From Xenorhabdus indica (GTDB lineage: Bacteria > Pseudomonadota > Gammaproteobacteria > Enterobacterales > Enterobacteriaceae), in NCBI RefSeq assembly GCF_014467235.1, contig NZ_NKHP01000008.1:94637-158636 (forward strand): a DNA stretch of 64,000 bases, written 5' to 3'. The position numbers and the translations under genes were made by a program. Below the pieces are notes generated by a model, which was not told the origin of the DNA, ran no database searches, and saw nothing but the letters and a program-made list of their open reading frames with translations. Shown here one piece after another: positions 35,481 to 44,180 of this stretch (position 1 is its first letter; each line of letters opens with the position of its first letter).

Positions 35481-35711
35481 ATGGAAACAGGCACAGTTAA
35501 ATGGTTCAATAATGCAAAGGGCTTTGGATTTATTTGTCCGACTGACGGTGGCGATGACATATTCGCTCACTATTCAACTATTCAGATGGATGGTTATAGG
35601 ACGCTGAAAGCTGGACAAAAAGTGAATTTCAGTGTTAATCAAGGCCCTAAAGGCACTCATGCCAGTCTTATTGTTCCTTTGGAAGATGGCTTAAAATCAA
35701 GAAAAGAGTAA
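35481..35711 (+). CDS. cspD: Cold-shock-like protein CspD
   Basis: Single-stranded nucleic-acid-binding OB-fold protein; E. coli CspD is induced in stationary phase and inhibits replication initiation. The RNP1 motif is KGFGFICP (about residues 13-20) and the RNP2-like DDIFAHYSTIQ follows. TVKWFNNAKG at the start and the C-terminal tail (76 residues) fit CspD rather than CspA, and the position beside clpSA is diagnostic. Confidence 0.94.
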   Translation: METGTVKWFNNAKGFGFICPTDGGDDIFAHYSTIQMDGYRTLKAGQKVNFSVNQGPKGTHASLIVPLEDGLKSRKE

Positions 35712-35725
35712 TCAATTCTTAATTT

Positions 35726-35763
35726 CCACGCCACAGGTAAACAAACGTTATCTGTGGCGTGTT
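35726..35763 (+). terminator. Terminator after cspD
   Basis: A 10-bp stem CACGCCACAG/CTGTGGCGTG lies 15 bases after the stop and is followed by TTATT. The loop is 15 bases. It is a likely rho-independent terminator with an imperfect T tract. Confidence 0.65.
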
Positions 35764-36305
35764 ATTATCCATTATCCATATCATTTTTTCTCTGGCTAAG
35801 GATCTAAAATCAACGATAAGCTTGGCACAACATCTCACGTTTTCTATTCTTATCAACTCTAATATGCCAATTGTCTATCCACGATAGATATAAATGAGTT
35901 AGATGTAAATAAATTAGATGTAAATGAAATAGATGTAAGAATCAGGAGAGTTTTTTCATTAAATGTCAGTAACAACTGATTGTTACCTAAGGTCAGAAAT
36001 TGCTATACAATTCAGGAAAATATTCTTCTATTCAGTATCAAAATCACTTCATTTTATTTAATGATTTCATCCTTATCATATAGTAAAAAACGCGTTGATT
36101 TTCAGTGGCTTTCCCTTTATCCTACTTGTTATTACAGTGTAAATTTATTGTTGTTATCATTTTTTGGGTTTTTATGACCAGCTAAAGGTATACCCGATAG
36201 ATTACCTGCTGCGGCCATAAGTATGAATGTAGCTAATAATGAAACTCGTAAGATAAAGGGTATAAAAACAGATAAAAAGACATTTATTATAATAAGGATT
36301 GTGAC
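35764..36305. other. Gene-free AT-rich gap before lysO, with a 15-bp tandem repeat
   Basis: About 540 bases with no supported gene. At 35885-35939 the unit TAGATGTAAATGAAT recurs four times with an exact 15-base period (starts 35885, 35900, 35915, 35930; first copy TAGATA, last copy truncated). The right end must carry the lysO promoter; AATAAGGATTGTGAC precedes the ATG. E. coli lysO is under ArgR control, but I could not find a convincing ARG box here. Confidence 0.55.
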
Positions 36306-37208
36306 ATGTATTCAGGATTACTAATTATCCTCCTTCCATTGAGCCTGGGTTATCTGATCCGTCTAAATAATAAAATGATACTTACCAGGGTTCACCAACT
36401 GCTCAATGTCATGGTTTACCTCATCCTCGTTTTCATGGGCATCAGCCTTGCTATGCTGGAAGATCTGGGCAATAACCTACTCTCTATCTTGCTATATGCA
36501 ATGACATTTTTTCTGTGCATCTTTACAACTAATTTACTGGCACTTTTCCTGTTGGATAAAAGAAAACCGTGGATTATTGCAGAGTATAAGCAAGAAAGCC
36601 CTCCTTCCCGTCTGCATATGGCGTTTGATTCCATTAAATTATGTGGTGCTCTAATATTGGGTTTTTTATTTGGTCTGACGGAATGGTCATGGTTTCATTT
36701 TGCCAGCAAAGCCAGTGAAATCACTTTAATTTTTTTACTTTTTCTTGTCGGGATTCAGCTACGCAATAACGGCATGACCCTGAAACAGACCCTGATTAAT
36801 CGCCGTGGAACCATTGTTGCTATCGTTGTTGCGGTCAGTTCTCTTTTAGGCGGTATACTGGCTGCTTTTCTTCTAGGGCTACCGACCAAAACAGGCCTTG
36901 CCGTTGCATCTGGCTATGGCTGGTATTCTCTTTCTGGCATTTTACTCTCTGATGCCTATGGGCCAGTATTAGGCAGTACGGCTTTTTTCAATGACTTGGC
37001 TCGTGAACTGGCATCAATTATGCTTATCCCCATACTAATCAATCGATACCGTTCTACGGCATTGGGTTTAACCGGAGCTACATCAATAGATTTCACATTA
37101 CCCATATTACAACGCTGTGGTGGTTTGAGTATCGTACCCGCTGCTATCGTTCATGGTTTCATTTTGAGCTTAATGACACCTATATTTATTGCATTTTTTA
37201 CCCAGTAG
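36306..37208 (+). CDS. lysO: L-lysine exporter LysO (YbjE)
   Basis: Inner-membrane lysine (and thialysine) exporter of the LysO/DUF340 family. The 300-residue protein starts MYSGLLIILLPLSLGYL and has about eight hydrophobic segments. Highly conserved stretches are LLFLVGIQLRNNGMTLKQ, ASGYGWYSLSGILLSDAYGPVLG, AFFNDLARELASIMLIP and ATSIDFTLPILQRCGG, matching E. coli YbjE almost word for word. It stands upstream of the arginine uptake operon, as part of the conserved clpA-cspD-lysO-art neighbourhood. Confidence 0.95.
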   Translation: MYSGLLIILLPLSLGYLIRLNNKMILTRVHQLLNVMVYLILVFMGISLAMLEDLGNNLLSILLYAMTFFLCIFTTNLLALFLLDKRKPWIIAEYKQESPPSRLHMAFDSIKLCGALILGFLFGLTEWSWFHFASKASEITLIFLLFLVGIQLRNNGMTLKQTLINRRGTIVAIVVAVSSLLGGILAAFLLGLPTKTGLAVASGYGWYSLSGILLSDAYGPVLGSTAFFNDLARELASIMLIPILINRYRSTALGLTGATSIDFTLPILQRCGGLSIVPAAIVHGFILSLMTPIFIAFFTQ

Positions 37209-37369
37209 ACTTAGCTCATGTTTTTGGTATAAAAAATTCGCACCATCATTTAACAGCATAATACTTAATCAGAAAAAACATGTTAGAGAACAAAAAAACC
37301 AAAAAAATATCAGCGACATGATTAGTTAACCTATTAAACTGACTAAAACAACAATCTTATACAGACAAT

Positions 37370-37387
37370 ATTGCATAGTTATTCTTT
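37370..37387 (+). promoter_or_regulatory. Possible ArgR box upstream of artP
   Basis: TTGCATAGTTATTCTTTT resembles the ARG-box consensus (TGAAT-N4-ATTCA) with TGCAT and ATTCT half-sites. ArgR repression of artPIQM and artJ is established in E. coli. The match is imperfect and a single box is weak evidence. Confidence 0.35.
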
Positions 37388-37432
37388 TAAGATTAATATC
37401 CCATCAATCAGTTAACCATTCATATTTTTCGC

Positions 37433-38161
37433 ATGAAAATTCAATTAAAAAACATCGATTACTTCTATGGAACTCATCAGGCTTTATTTGATATCAATTT
37501 CGAATGTGCTTCAGGAGAAACCGTAGTATTACTAGGGCCTAGTGGCGCGGGCAAAAGTTCCTTACTACGAGTCCTGAATTTACTGGAGATGCCACGTTCT
37601 GGTCAGTTAAGTGTGGCACAGCATCAATTTGACTTTAAACACCCCCCTGGTGAAAAAGAAATCCGTGTCCTACGGCAGAAAGTGGGTATGGTTTTCCAAC
37701 AATACAATTTGTGGCCACACCTGACCGTAATGGATAACCTGACTGAAGCTCCCCGTCGAGTATTAGGACTACCTGAACAACAAGCGCAGGAAAAAGCGGT
37801 AAAATTACTCTCCCGTCTTCGTCTGGAAGAGTTTTCCAATCGTTTTCCATTACATTTGTCAGGCGGACAACAGCAACGTGTCGCCATTGCACGAGCGTTG
37901 ATGATGGAACCTCAAGTTCTGCTGTTTGATGAACCCACTGCTGCACTTGATCCAGAAATCACATCTCAAGTCGTTGACATAATAAAAGAGTTGGCAGAAA
38001 CCGGGATCACACAAATTATCGTGACACATGAGGTAGAGCTTGCCCGTAAAACAGCAAGTCAGTTCATCTACATGGAGAAAGGACGAATTATAGAAAAAGG
38101 TGATGCAAGCCATTTTTTGGAGCCTCATACAGAAGCTTTTGCTAATTATTTAGCACACTGA
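37433..38161 (+). CDS. artP: Arginine ABC transporter ATP-binding protein ArtP
   Basis: ATPase of the periplasmic arginine uptake system. Walker A is [15 protein letters not shown] (about 36-50), the Q-loop lies in [14 protein letters not shown], the signature is [15 protein letters not shown] and Walker B is [12 protein letters not shown]. The 242 residues equal E. coli ArtP. It is first of four co-directional genes artP-artI-artQ-artM. Confidence 0.96.
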   Translation: MKIQLKNIDYFYGTHQALFDINFECASGETVVLLGPSGAGKSSLLRVLNLLEMPRSGQLSVAQHQFDFKHPPGEKEIRVLRQKVGMVFQQYNLWPHLTVMDNLTEAPRRVLGLPEQQAQEKAVKLLSRLRLEEFSNRFPLHLSGGQQQRVAIARALMMEPQVLLFDEPTAALDPEITSQVVDIIKELAETGITQIIVTHEVELARKTASQFIYMEKGRIIEKGDASHFLEPHTEAFANYLAH

Positions 38162-38257
38162 ACCTACTATATTAATTCAGCCAATCGGATAACTCGTTAA
38201 CAAAAAAATACCAATAACATTCATCAACCACATGCGCATGAATTACAGGACATGGCA

Positions 38258-38995
38258 ATGAAAAAATTATTACTTGCAGCCTTACTAAGTTCAATAACAC
38301 TATCCGCGACCGCAGCAGAAAAACAAACACTCCGTTTTGCCACTGAAGCAACCTATCCTCCTTTTGAGTTTATTGATGAAAATAATAAAATACAGGGATT
38401 CGATGTGGATTTAGCAAACGCTATATGTAAAAGGATCCATGCCGAATGTACCTTCACCAACCAAGCATTCGATAGTCTCATTCCTAGCCTGAAATTCCGC
38501 CGCGTTGATGTATTGATGGCAGGTATCGATATTACGCCTGACAGACAGAATCAAGTTGATTTCACTGATACTTATTATGACAACTCGGCCATATTTGTCA
38601 CTGCCAAAGGAAAATATTCACAACTTACTGAACTTAAAGGAAAACTAGTAGGTACTCAAAACGGCACAACACATCAAAAATATCTCATGGAACAGCATAA
38701 GGAGCTAAAAAGTGTTCCTTATGACAGCTATCAAAATGCGATCCTTGATCTGAAAAATGGGCGTATTGATGCATTATTCGGTGATACTGCTGTTGTTAAT
38801 GTGTGGCTAAAAAAGAATAAAGAACTGGGTACTATTGGCGAAAAAGTTACTGACAAAAATTATTTCGGTACAGGTTTAGGTATAGCTGTTCGTAAAGGTA
38901 ATACCGTCTTATTGAACAAACTGAACCAGGCTCTGGCTGAAATTAAGCAAGATGGCACTTATGACACTATCTACAAGGTCTGGTTTGAACAATAA
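38258..38995 (+). CDS. artI: Arginine ABC transporter periplasmic binding protein ArtI
   Basis: Periplasmic solute-binding protein for the Art system. A signal peptide (MKKLLLAALLSSITLSATA) precedes AEKQTLRFATEATYPPFEF. The stretches FDVDLANAIC, NQAFDSLIPSLKFRRVDVLMAGIDITP and VGTQNGTTHQKYLMEQHKE are closer to E. coli ArtI than to ArtJ. I chose the ATG at 38258, beginning MKKLLL, over one two codons upstream. There is no separate artJ downstream in this window. Confidence 0.93.
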   Translation: MKKLLLAALLSSITLSATAAEKQTLRFATEATYPPFEFIDENNKIQGFDVDLANAICKRIHAECTFTNQAFDSLIPSLKFRRVDVLMAGIDITPDRQNQVDFTDTYYDNSAIFVTAKGKYSQLTELKGKLVGTQNGTTHQKYLMEQHKELKSVPYDSYQNAILDLKNGRIDALFGDTAVVNVWLKKNKELGTIGEKVTDKNYFGTGLGIAVRKGNTVLLNKLNQALAEIKQDGTYDTIYKVWFEQ

Positions 38996-39009
38996 TTAGC
39001 TGAATCTTT

Positions 39010-39732
39010 ATGAATGAACTTCAATCTTTAATCAGTGCCGCTGGTATAACCGTCGGCCTTGCTATTGCATCTCTGGTAGCTGGTCTGATTCTGGCAATGC
39101 TTTTTGCTACCTGGGAATCTTCCCGTTGGAAACTCTTTGCATTTCTAGGATCCTGCTGGGTTACTTTGATCCGTGGACTACCTGAAATTTTAGTGGTTCT
39201 TTTTATCTATTTTGGGAGTTCACAACTTCTGATCACCCTGTCAGAAGGAATTGATATCAATCTTGTGGTGTGGCAATTCAGGATACAAATGGAAATTGAC
39301 AGTTTTGATGTCAGCCCTTTCCTTTGTGGTGTTATTGCCCTCTCTCTACTTTATTCTGCATATGCCTCTCAAACACTAAGGGGAGCATTGAAAGCAATCC
39401 CGATAGGGCAACGAGAAGCCGGGCAAGCATTAGGGTTAAGCCAAAGCCATATCTTTTTTCGTTTAATTATGCCGCAAATGTGGCGCCATGCTTTGCCGGG
39501 GCTTGGTAATCAATGGTTAGTCTTATTGAAAGACACAGCGTTGGTCTCACTGATAAGTGTTAATGATCTGATGTTACAAACAAAAAGTATTGCCACCCGC
39601 ACACAAGAACCATTCACCTGGTATATGGTTGCCGCCGCTATCTACCTGCTTATTACATTGGTGAGCCAATTTATCCTCAAACGACTTGAAGTGCGCGCTA
39701 CTCATTTTGAACGGAGTACTTCTGATGTTTGA
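39010..39732 (+). CDS. artQ: Arginine ABC transporter permease ArtQ
   Basis: Inner-membrane permease of the arginine importer, HisMQ type. About five membrane helices; the EAA loop that contacts ArtP reads [25 protein letters not shown]. The N terminus [21 protein letters not shown] and the 240-residue length (E. coli 238) identify ArtQ. Its stop overlaps the artM start by 8 bases, indicating translational coupling. Confidence 0.95.
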   Translation: MNELQSLISAAGITVGLAIASLVAGLILAMLFATWESSRWKLFAFLGSCWVTLIRGLPEILVVLFIYFGSSQLLITLSEGIDINLVVWQFRIQMEIDSFDVSPFLCGVIALSLLYSAYASQTLRGALKAIPIGQREAGQALGLSQSHIFFRLIMPQMWRHALPGLGNQWLVLLKDTALVSLISVNDLMLQTKSIATRTQEPFTWYMVAAAIYLLITLVSQFILKRLEVRATHFERSTSDV

Positions 39733-40393
39733 GTATGTAAAGGATATTTTACCAGGTTTACAAACCAGCCTGAGTCTGACTGTTACCGCATTGCTGGTAG
39801 CATTTATGATGTCTGTCACCCTGACTGCTATTCTGACGATGAAACTGCCGGTATTATCGCAATTGGTGAAAGGCTACATCACACTGTTTACCGGAACCCC
39901 CTTGCTCGTACAGTTCTTTTTGATTTACTACGGCCCAGGACAATTTCCGTCACTGAAAGCATATCCATGGTTATGGCAACTCATGTCCGAACCATGGCTT
40001 TGCGCTATGGTGACATTAGCATTAAATAGTGCAGCATATTCGACTCAACTTTTTTATGGTGCAGTTAAAGCAATTCCGGCCGGACAATGGCAATCCTGCT
40101 ATGCTCTTGGGATGTCAAAAACGCATTCTCTGTGCATTCTGTTACCTTATGCCCTCAAAAGAGCACTTTCCTCCTATTCGAATGAGGTTGTATTAATTTT
40201 CAAAAGCACTTCATTGGCCAGTACGATAACGCTGCTGGATATAATGGGATACAGCCAACTCCAGTTTGGCCGCAGCTATGATGCAACAGTATTTGTTGCC
40301 GCAGGTATTATTTATCTTTGTATAAATGGCCTTTTAACATTACTCATGCGCTTGATTGAACGACGCACCTTATTATTTGAGCAACGTAATTAA
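39725..40393 (+). CDS. artM: Arginine ABC transporter permease ArtM
   Basis: Second permease of the arginine importer. I chose the ATG at 39725 ([19 protein letters not shown]), giving 222 residues as in E. coli ArtM and an 8-base overlap with artQ; an ATG 13 codons earlier lies well inside artQ. The [23 protein letters not shown] stretch and EAA-type loop [25 protein letters not shown] are typical. Confidence 0.95.
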   Translation: MFEYVKDILPGLQTSLSLTVTALLVAFMMSVTLTAILTMKLPVLSQLVKGYITLFTGTPLLVQFFLIYYGPGQFPSLKAYPWLWQLMSEPWLCAMVTLALNSAAYSTQLFYGAVKAIPAGQWQSCYALGMSKTHSLCILLPYALKRALSSYSNEVVLIFKSTSLASTITLLDIMGYSQLQFGRSYDATVFVAAGIIYLCINGLLTLLMRLIERRTLLFEQRN

Positions 40394-40501
40394 GATTATC
40401 TGTATTATTGTTATTTTCACTTCCATTGTTGATTGCTATTTGTTATCAGTAATCTATTACCAACAAGCTGTTATCAACAATGGAAATATCTCTCATTCCG
40501 G

Positions 40502-41635
40502 TTAATTGCCAACAATAACTAATAATGCCAGCGTTTCATAATGCTCTGTATGGGGGAACATATCGAATAATTGTACTTTCTCTATTCGGTATCGTTCGAG
40601 CATAGTAATATCTTTTGCCATAGTTTCAGCATTACAGCTTGAATAAAGAATAAATTTAGGAGCCATACGATTAAGATATTGGCAAAGCGCCTTACCCATT
40701 CCTCTGCGTGGAGGGTTAACCAGCACCAACTCAGGGAGCTGAGATTTATCAAGAGCAAAACGTGTAGAATCCAGCGCCTGAAATTCAACATGTTTAAGTC
40801 CAAGGCTATTAGCCGAATTCTTCGCACAAGCAATAGCTTCCTCACTGATTTCAATACCAGTCAGCCTTGTCTCTTCATCTGCACAATGCAGGCCAAAACC
40901 ACCTGCTCCACAAAACAGATCCCACATACTGTTTATATTCAACTCTCTGACCCACTGCCCGGCAGTTGCATAGAGTCGTGAAGCAATATCGGGATTAGTC
41001 TGGAAAAAGCTACGGGGGCGAATATACAACGGAATATTATTAAAATTTTCCTGTAGCATGTTCTTTTCAGTGAAAATGATCTCTTTTTCACCTTCCAGGA
41101 TCGCCATATGAACAGGCTGAATGTTTGCGGAAATCACCACTAATTGTGGTAATTGTTCTTGTAACCACGGTAAAGCACGTTTTAACTGTTCCAACTTGGT
41201 TTCTGAACGCAACACAAATCGCAGCATAATTTCTCTGCTAGCACGACTTTCGGTCAATAAAATATATTTGAGCTCACCTTTTTTACGTGCAACGTTGTAT
41301 GGAACTAATCCCGCTTTAGCAATAAATACTTTTATTACTTCGAGTACTGACTGGAAATGTTGTGGATATAAGGGACAATCGCAAAGATCGACTGTCCTAC
41401 CATCCCGGTGCAACATCCCAAGTAGCGGACGCTCAACACTGCCACTCACTACCATTTTAGCTTTATTACGAAATTCAGTAAGTTGACTGGCAACAGGAGG
41501 TTGCCAGCACGTTATTGATGATAGTTGTAAAAGTTGTTGTAAATGTTCTTGTTTATCAGACAATTGTTTTAAATAGGACTTATCAAGCCACTGGCAGGAG
41601 TGACAATGCCCCGCGGTATACTGCGCACACTGCAT
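40502..41635 (-). CDS. rlmC: 23S rRNA (uracil-747 C5)-methyltransferase
   Basis: Methylates U747 of 23S rRNA using SAM (formerly RumB/YbjF). The N terminus [16 protein letters not shown] and a later CDCPLYP supply the four cysteines of the [4Fe-4S] cluster. The SAM domain begins [16 protein letters not shown], the catalytic motif is [13 protein letters not shown] and the nucleophile cysteine is in [14 protein letters not shown] chose the ATG at 41635 (377 residues; E. coli 375). It is convergent with the art operon and followed upstream by ybjN, in the E. coli neighbourhood. Confidence 0.95.
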   Translation of the reverse strand: MQCAQYTAGHCHSCQWLDKSYLKQLSDKQEHLQQLLQLSSITCWQPPVASQLTEFRNKAKMVVSGSVERPLLGMLHRDGRTVDLCDCPLYPQHFQSVLEVIKVFIAKAGLVPYNVARKKGELKYILLTESRASREIMLRFVLRSETKLEQLKRALPWLQEQLPQLVVISANIQPVHMAILEGEKEIIFTEKNMLQENFNNIPLYIRPRSFFQTNPDIASRLYATAGQWVRELNINSMWDLFCGAGGFGLHCADEETRLTGIEISEEAIACAKNSANSLGLKHVEFQALDSTRFALDKSQLPELVLVNPPRRGMGKALCQYLNRMAPKFILYSSCNAETMAKDITMLERYRIEKVQLFDMFPHTEHYETLALLVIVGN

Positions 41636-41659
41636 TGTAAAAAACCACATTAAAAAATA

Positions 41660-42175
41660 TTAGTGCAAGGTAAACGTTGATGTTTTTGTTGAAGTTTGTG
41701 ATTCTTCATCTTCTACTTCCATTTCCATCTCGTTTTCCATGTCACTATTAACATAAAGGAAATTATTACTGTGAACTTCAAAGATCACATTAGCAATTTG
41801 TTCCTCACTCTGCTTCATAAAATGAGAAAATTGCTGGAAAGTCATACCAGCAGCGATAGGAAATGCCTGGCAAACAATCAGTTTGGGTAAATTTTCGTCC
41901 TGAACATCAAGAAATGCCTTAACAGTAAGGGAACTGGCATTAATCTGGCTCAAATTTGCCACTAATGGAATAATCGCAGTTGGCCTGACCTCCGCCAAAG
42001 CGGAGAAAAAGACAACCTCCCCTAACAGATCAAGCTTGGCATCAAACAAGCCATCAATGTTCTGCATATGAGGCAAATGTAATACTGGACTTGCTTCATT
42101 CTCAAAATAAGAGATTTTGAGTTTATCAAGCCAATTACGTAATGTTGCTAAATTTGGGATAACCATAGAATCCAT
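41660..42175 (-). CDS. ybjN: YbjN-family protein
   Basis: Cytoplasmic protein of the YbjN/type III-chaperone-like fold, of poorly defined function; in E. coli and Erwinia relatives it affects motility, biofilm and stress responses. Key matches to E. coli YbjN are LHLPHMQNIDGLFDAKLDLL, FSALAEVRPTAIIPL, SQINASSLTVKAFLD and RQSEEQI-like KQSEEQIANVIFE. The C terminus is extended and very acidic (ENEMEMEVEDEES) relative to E. coli (171 against 158 residues). It starts 24 bases upstream of rlmC on the same strand. Confidence 0.92.
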   Translation of the reverse strand: MDSMVIPNLATLRNWLDKLKISYFENEASPVLHLPHMQNIDGLFDAKLDLLGEVVFFSALAEVRPTAIIPLVANLSQINASSLTVKAFLDVQDENLPKLIVCQAFPIAAGMTFQQFSHFMKQSEEQIANVIFEVHSNNFLYVNSDMENEMEMEVEDEESQTSTKTSTFTLH

Positions 42176-42255
42176 TGAATCAACCTCATATGACTAAAAG
42201 TGACATATGCTACCTTCAGAAAACACGACTAGGATAGCAACATGAAATCGTTAAC

Positions 42256-42567
42256 CTATTTTGTTTTTTCTTCATCAGAGCCAATCTGATGATTTTTACT
42301 TGCTTTCTTATGATCAATTCCTAAGAAAGAAAGATTATAGATCGCACGCCAGATAATATGGATAGCTGCGGGTATCAAACAACCAATACCCAATAAGATC
42401 ATAGCAATGTGTGCTTCTGTCGTCATTAATAAAGGCGATAGAATTATGCTACCAGTTATCGACAAATAGACTAAAGCCAACAACCCAATTCCCAATATTT
42501 CTAATAAAATAACCAGCTTTGGCATATCAGCCAACGAACGCATCTCTTTCGATGTACTTTTCTTCAT
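42256..42567 (-). CDS. ybjC: DUF1418 membrane protein YbjC
   Basis: Small inner-membrane protein of unknown function with two hydrophobic helices (LVILLEILGIGLLALVYLS and AMILLGIGCLIPAAIHIIW). It aligns along its length with E. coli YbjC. The start is uncertain: the ATG at 42567 (MKKSTSKEM, 103 residues) follows a GGAAGG about 10 bases upstream; the ATG at 42543 (MRSLADMPK, 95 residues) fits the E. coli length but has a poorly spaced ribosome-binding site; an upstream ATG at 42636 is less likely. It is divergent from grxA, as in E. coli, but the nfsA-rimK genes that normally follow are absent. Confidence 0.85.
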   Translation of the reverse strand: MKKSTSKEMRSLADMPKLVILLEILGIGLLALVYLSITGSIILSPLLMTTEAHIAMILLGIGCLIPAAIHIIWRAIYNLSFLGIDHKKASKNHQIGSDEEKTK

Positions 42568-42647
42568 TTGTTGACTACCTTCCAAATCTGATATGTGAGA
42601 TGTTTTTTTAACCGTTCTCATCAGGCTACCATACATAAATATCTGCT

Positions 42648-42707
42648 ATATCCTTTGTCCTTCAAGTTACCTCTTTTGTTGGCTACATCTTGAAATCCAT
42701 GAGGTCT
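42648..42707. repeat. ERIC-like short palindromic element between ybjC and grxA
   Basis: Both ends resemble the terminal repeat seen at 18350: the left end reads ATATCCTTTGTCCTTCAAGT followed by TAC, and the right end, read on the minus strand, begins AGACCTCATGGATTTCAAGA. About 60 bases separate the outer edges. The arms are imperfect, so it looks like a deleted or decayed ERIC-type element. Confidence 0.5.
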
Positions 42708-42833
42708 AATTGGTGGGGCTGATTAAAGCGAAAGGAAATTCCTGCTTTTTTTTACCCGCTCTTACAGGCATAGTAACCCAAGATGACATACCTATGTAGT
42801 CCATGGCTATTACCAATAAGGAGTTTATTTTAT

Positions 42834-43097
42834 ATGTACACAGTCATTTTTGGTCGTCCCGGTTGTCCATACTGCGTCCGCGCTAAGGAGCTGGCTGAAA
42901 AATTAAAAACAGAGCGCAAAGATTTTGACTACCGTTATATTGATATCTGGGCAGAAGGCATCACCAAAGACGACTTATCAAAAACAGTAGGTAAACCTGT
43001 TGAGACTGTTCCTCAAATTTTCATTGATGAAAAACATATTGGCGGCTGTACAGATTTTGAAGCCTACGCCAAAGAAAATCTGGAACTATACAAATAA
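42834..43097 (+). CDS. grxA: Glutaredoxin 1
   Basis: Glutathione-dependent dithiol reductase that serves ribonucleotide reductase and OxyR. The active site is GCPYCVRAKELAEKL (CPYC at about residues 11-14), and the cis-proline is in ETVPQIFIDEKHIGGCTDFE. I chose the ATG at 42834 (MYTVIFGRPG, 87 residues; E. coli 85), with AAGGAG upstream; the frame from 42783 adds an unrelated leader. Its promoter lies in the ybjC-grxA gap beside the palindromic element. OxyR control is known in E. coli but not demonstrable here. Confidence 0.96.
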   Translation: MYTVIFGRPGCPYCVRAKELAEKLKTERKDFDYRYIDIWAEGITKDDLSKTVGKPVETVPQIFIDEKHIGGCTDFEAYAKENLELYK

Positions 43098-43237
43098 TCG
43101 TAGCATCCGCTATTTAAGTGAGAGAAAAATTCTCTTTCTGGATAGCGGCATGCGCCTAATTATTCAACAAAACTCCGCCCCATACTTCTCAATCTACCGC
43201 CGCACTGAAAAAATTCAGTAATTTTTTTTCGATCTTG

Positions 43238-43266
43238 AGAACTTTCATGTTTTCACACAGTCTGAA
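43238..43266 (+). promoter_or_regulatory. Sigma-E-type promoter of rybB
   Basis: AGAACTT at 43238-43244 and GTCTGAA ending at 43266 are separated by 16 bases and match the sigma-E (RpoE) consensus GGAACTT-N15/16-GTCTGA/AA. The implied start, six bases beyond, coincides with the first base of the RybB-like RNA at 43272. RybB is a known sigma-E target in E. coli. Confidence 0.85.
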
Positions 43267-43271
43267 TTAGT

Positions 43272-43350
43272 GCCACTGCTTTTCTTTGATGTCCCCATAT
43301 TGAGGAGCCCGATAGTCATCCCCTTTGGTTAAAGACTATCGGGTTTTTTG
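43272..43350 (+). ncRNA. rybB: RybB-type Hfq-dependent small RNA
   Basis: The 5' end, GCCACTGCTTTTCTTTGATG followed by TCCCCAT and TTGAGGAGCCC, is nearly identical to E. coli/Salmonella RybB, including the 16-base seed that silences outer-membrane porin mRNAs during envelope stress. The 3' end is a terminator with stem CCCGATAGTC (43308-43317) and GACTATCGGG (43334-43343) followed by T6. The stem sequence differs from E. coli while pairing is kept. Length is about 79 nt, as in E. coli. It lies between grxA and ybjG on the plus strand. Confidence 0.93.
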
Positions 43351-43571
43351 TTTATGCCGGAATTTTTTGTTTTTACAAGAAAAGAACAGTCATAAGGAAC
43401 ATGCACACATCAATACATTATTTACTCACTTCAATTTTAATCAGTATTAAACAACATGACGAATTTAGGCGATATCTCTTTACTAAACCACATGATAAAA
43501 TTATTGTTTTGCACAGTATTTGATAAAGCACGTTATCATATTCTTACTTCAATGCACGTGTGAGGCTCATT

Positions 43572-44180
43572 TTGCTAGAACAACTGAACCACGATTTGTT
43601 TACTCTTATCAATGCTACACCAGATTCATCACCAGGTATGATCATGTTTTCAATCTTTGTTGCAAAATATCTGGTGTATGTATACCCCATCACCTTGGTA
43701 GTTTGCTGGCTTTGGGGGGAAAAAGACGCTATCTCACACCAGCGCATTGTTGTCAGTAAATCTTGTATTGCATTTGCCTTTGCAATAACAGTTTCAGCAA
43801 TTATTGGAATGCTGGTTCCACATGCACGCCCTTTTGTTGAAGGTGTTGGTCATAATTTTCTTGCTCATGCGCCAACAGTTTCTTTCCCCAGTAACCACGG
43901 TACAGCCGTGTTTACTTTTGCACTAGCATTTATCTTCTGGCACCGCATCTGGTCAGGTTTTTGTCTGATGGTGATTGCCTGCGCTATTGTCTGGGCCAGA
44001 GTTTATGTCGGAGTTCACTGGCCAATTGATATGCTTGGCGCATTTTTGGTCAGCCTAATGGGATGTGCATTTTCCCAAATATTCTGGCACCTCTATGGAG
44101 CATGCTTGCAAAGCAAACTAACCTGCCTTTACCAATTCTGCTGTGCCTTTTTAATCAGACGAGGTTGGGTACAAAGTTAA
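43572..44180 (+). CDS. ybjG: Undecaprenyl-diphosphate phosphatase, PAP2 type (YbjG)
   Basis: Inner-membrane phosphatase that recycles undecaprenyl pyrophosphate, the carrier for peptidoglycan and other envelope polymers, with active site facing the periplasm. The three PAP2 motifs are PHARPF (after a K-like approach), PSNHGTAVF and RVYVGVHWPIDMLG. I chose a TTG start at 43572: GTGAGG lies six bases upstream and the protein then begins LLEQLNHDLF, aligning with E. coli MLENLNLSLF. The GTG at 43560 is the alternative and would add four residues. Length 202. Confidence 0.9.
   Translation: MLEQLNHDLFTLINATPDSSPGMIMFSIFVAKYLVYVYPITLVVCWLWGEKDAISHQRIVVSKSCIAFAFAITVSAIIGMLVPHARPFVEGVGHNFLAHAPTVSFPSNHGTAVFTFALAFIFWHRIWSGFCLMVIACAIVWARVYVGVHWPIDMLGAFLVSLMGCAFSQIFWHLYGACLQSKLTCLYQFCCAFLIRRGWVQS

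Noticed and set aside
32403..35763. Shared CACAGGTAAA in the hairpins after infA and cspD as a regulatory pair
   Set aside because: The match is confined to half a stem and loop start; the loops and the rest differ, so chance is sufficient.
35712..36305. Lysine riboswitch upstream of lysO
   Set aside because: I could not identify the conserved lysine-aptamer core or a terminator/antiterminator pair in this AT-rich gap.
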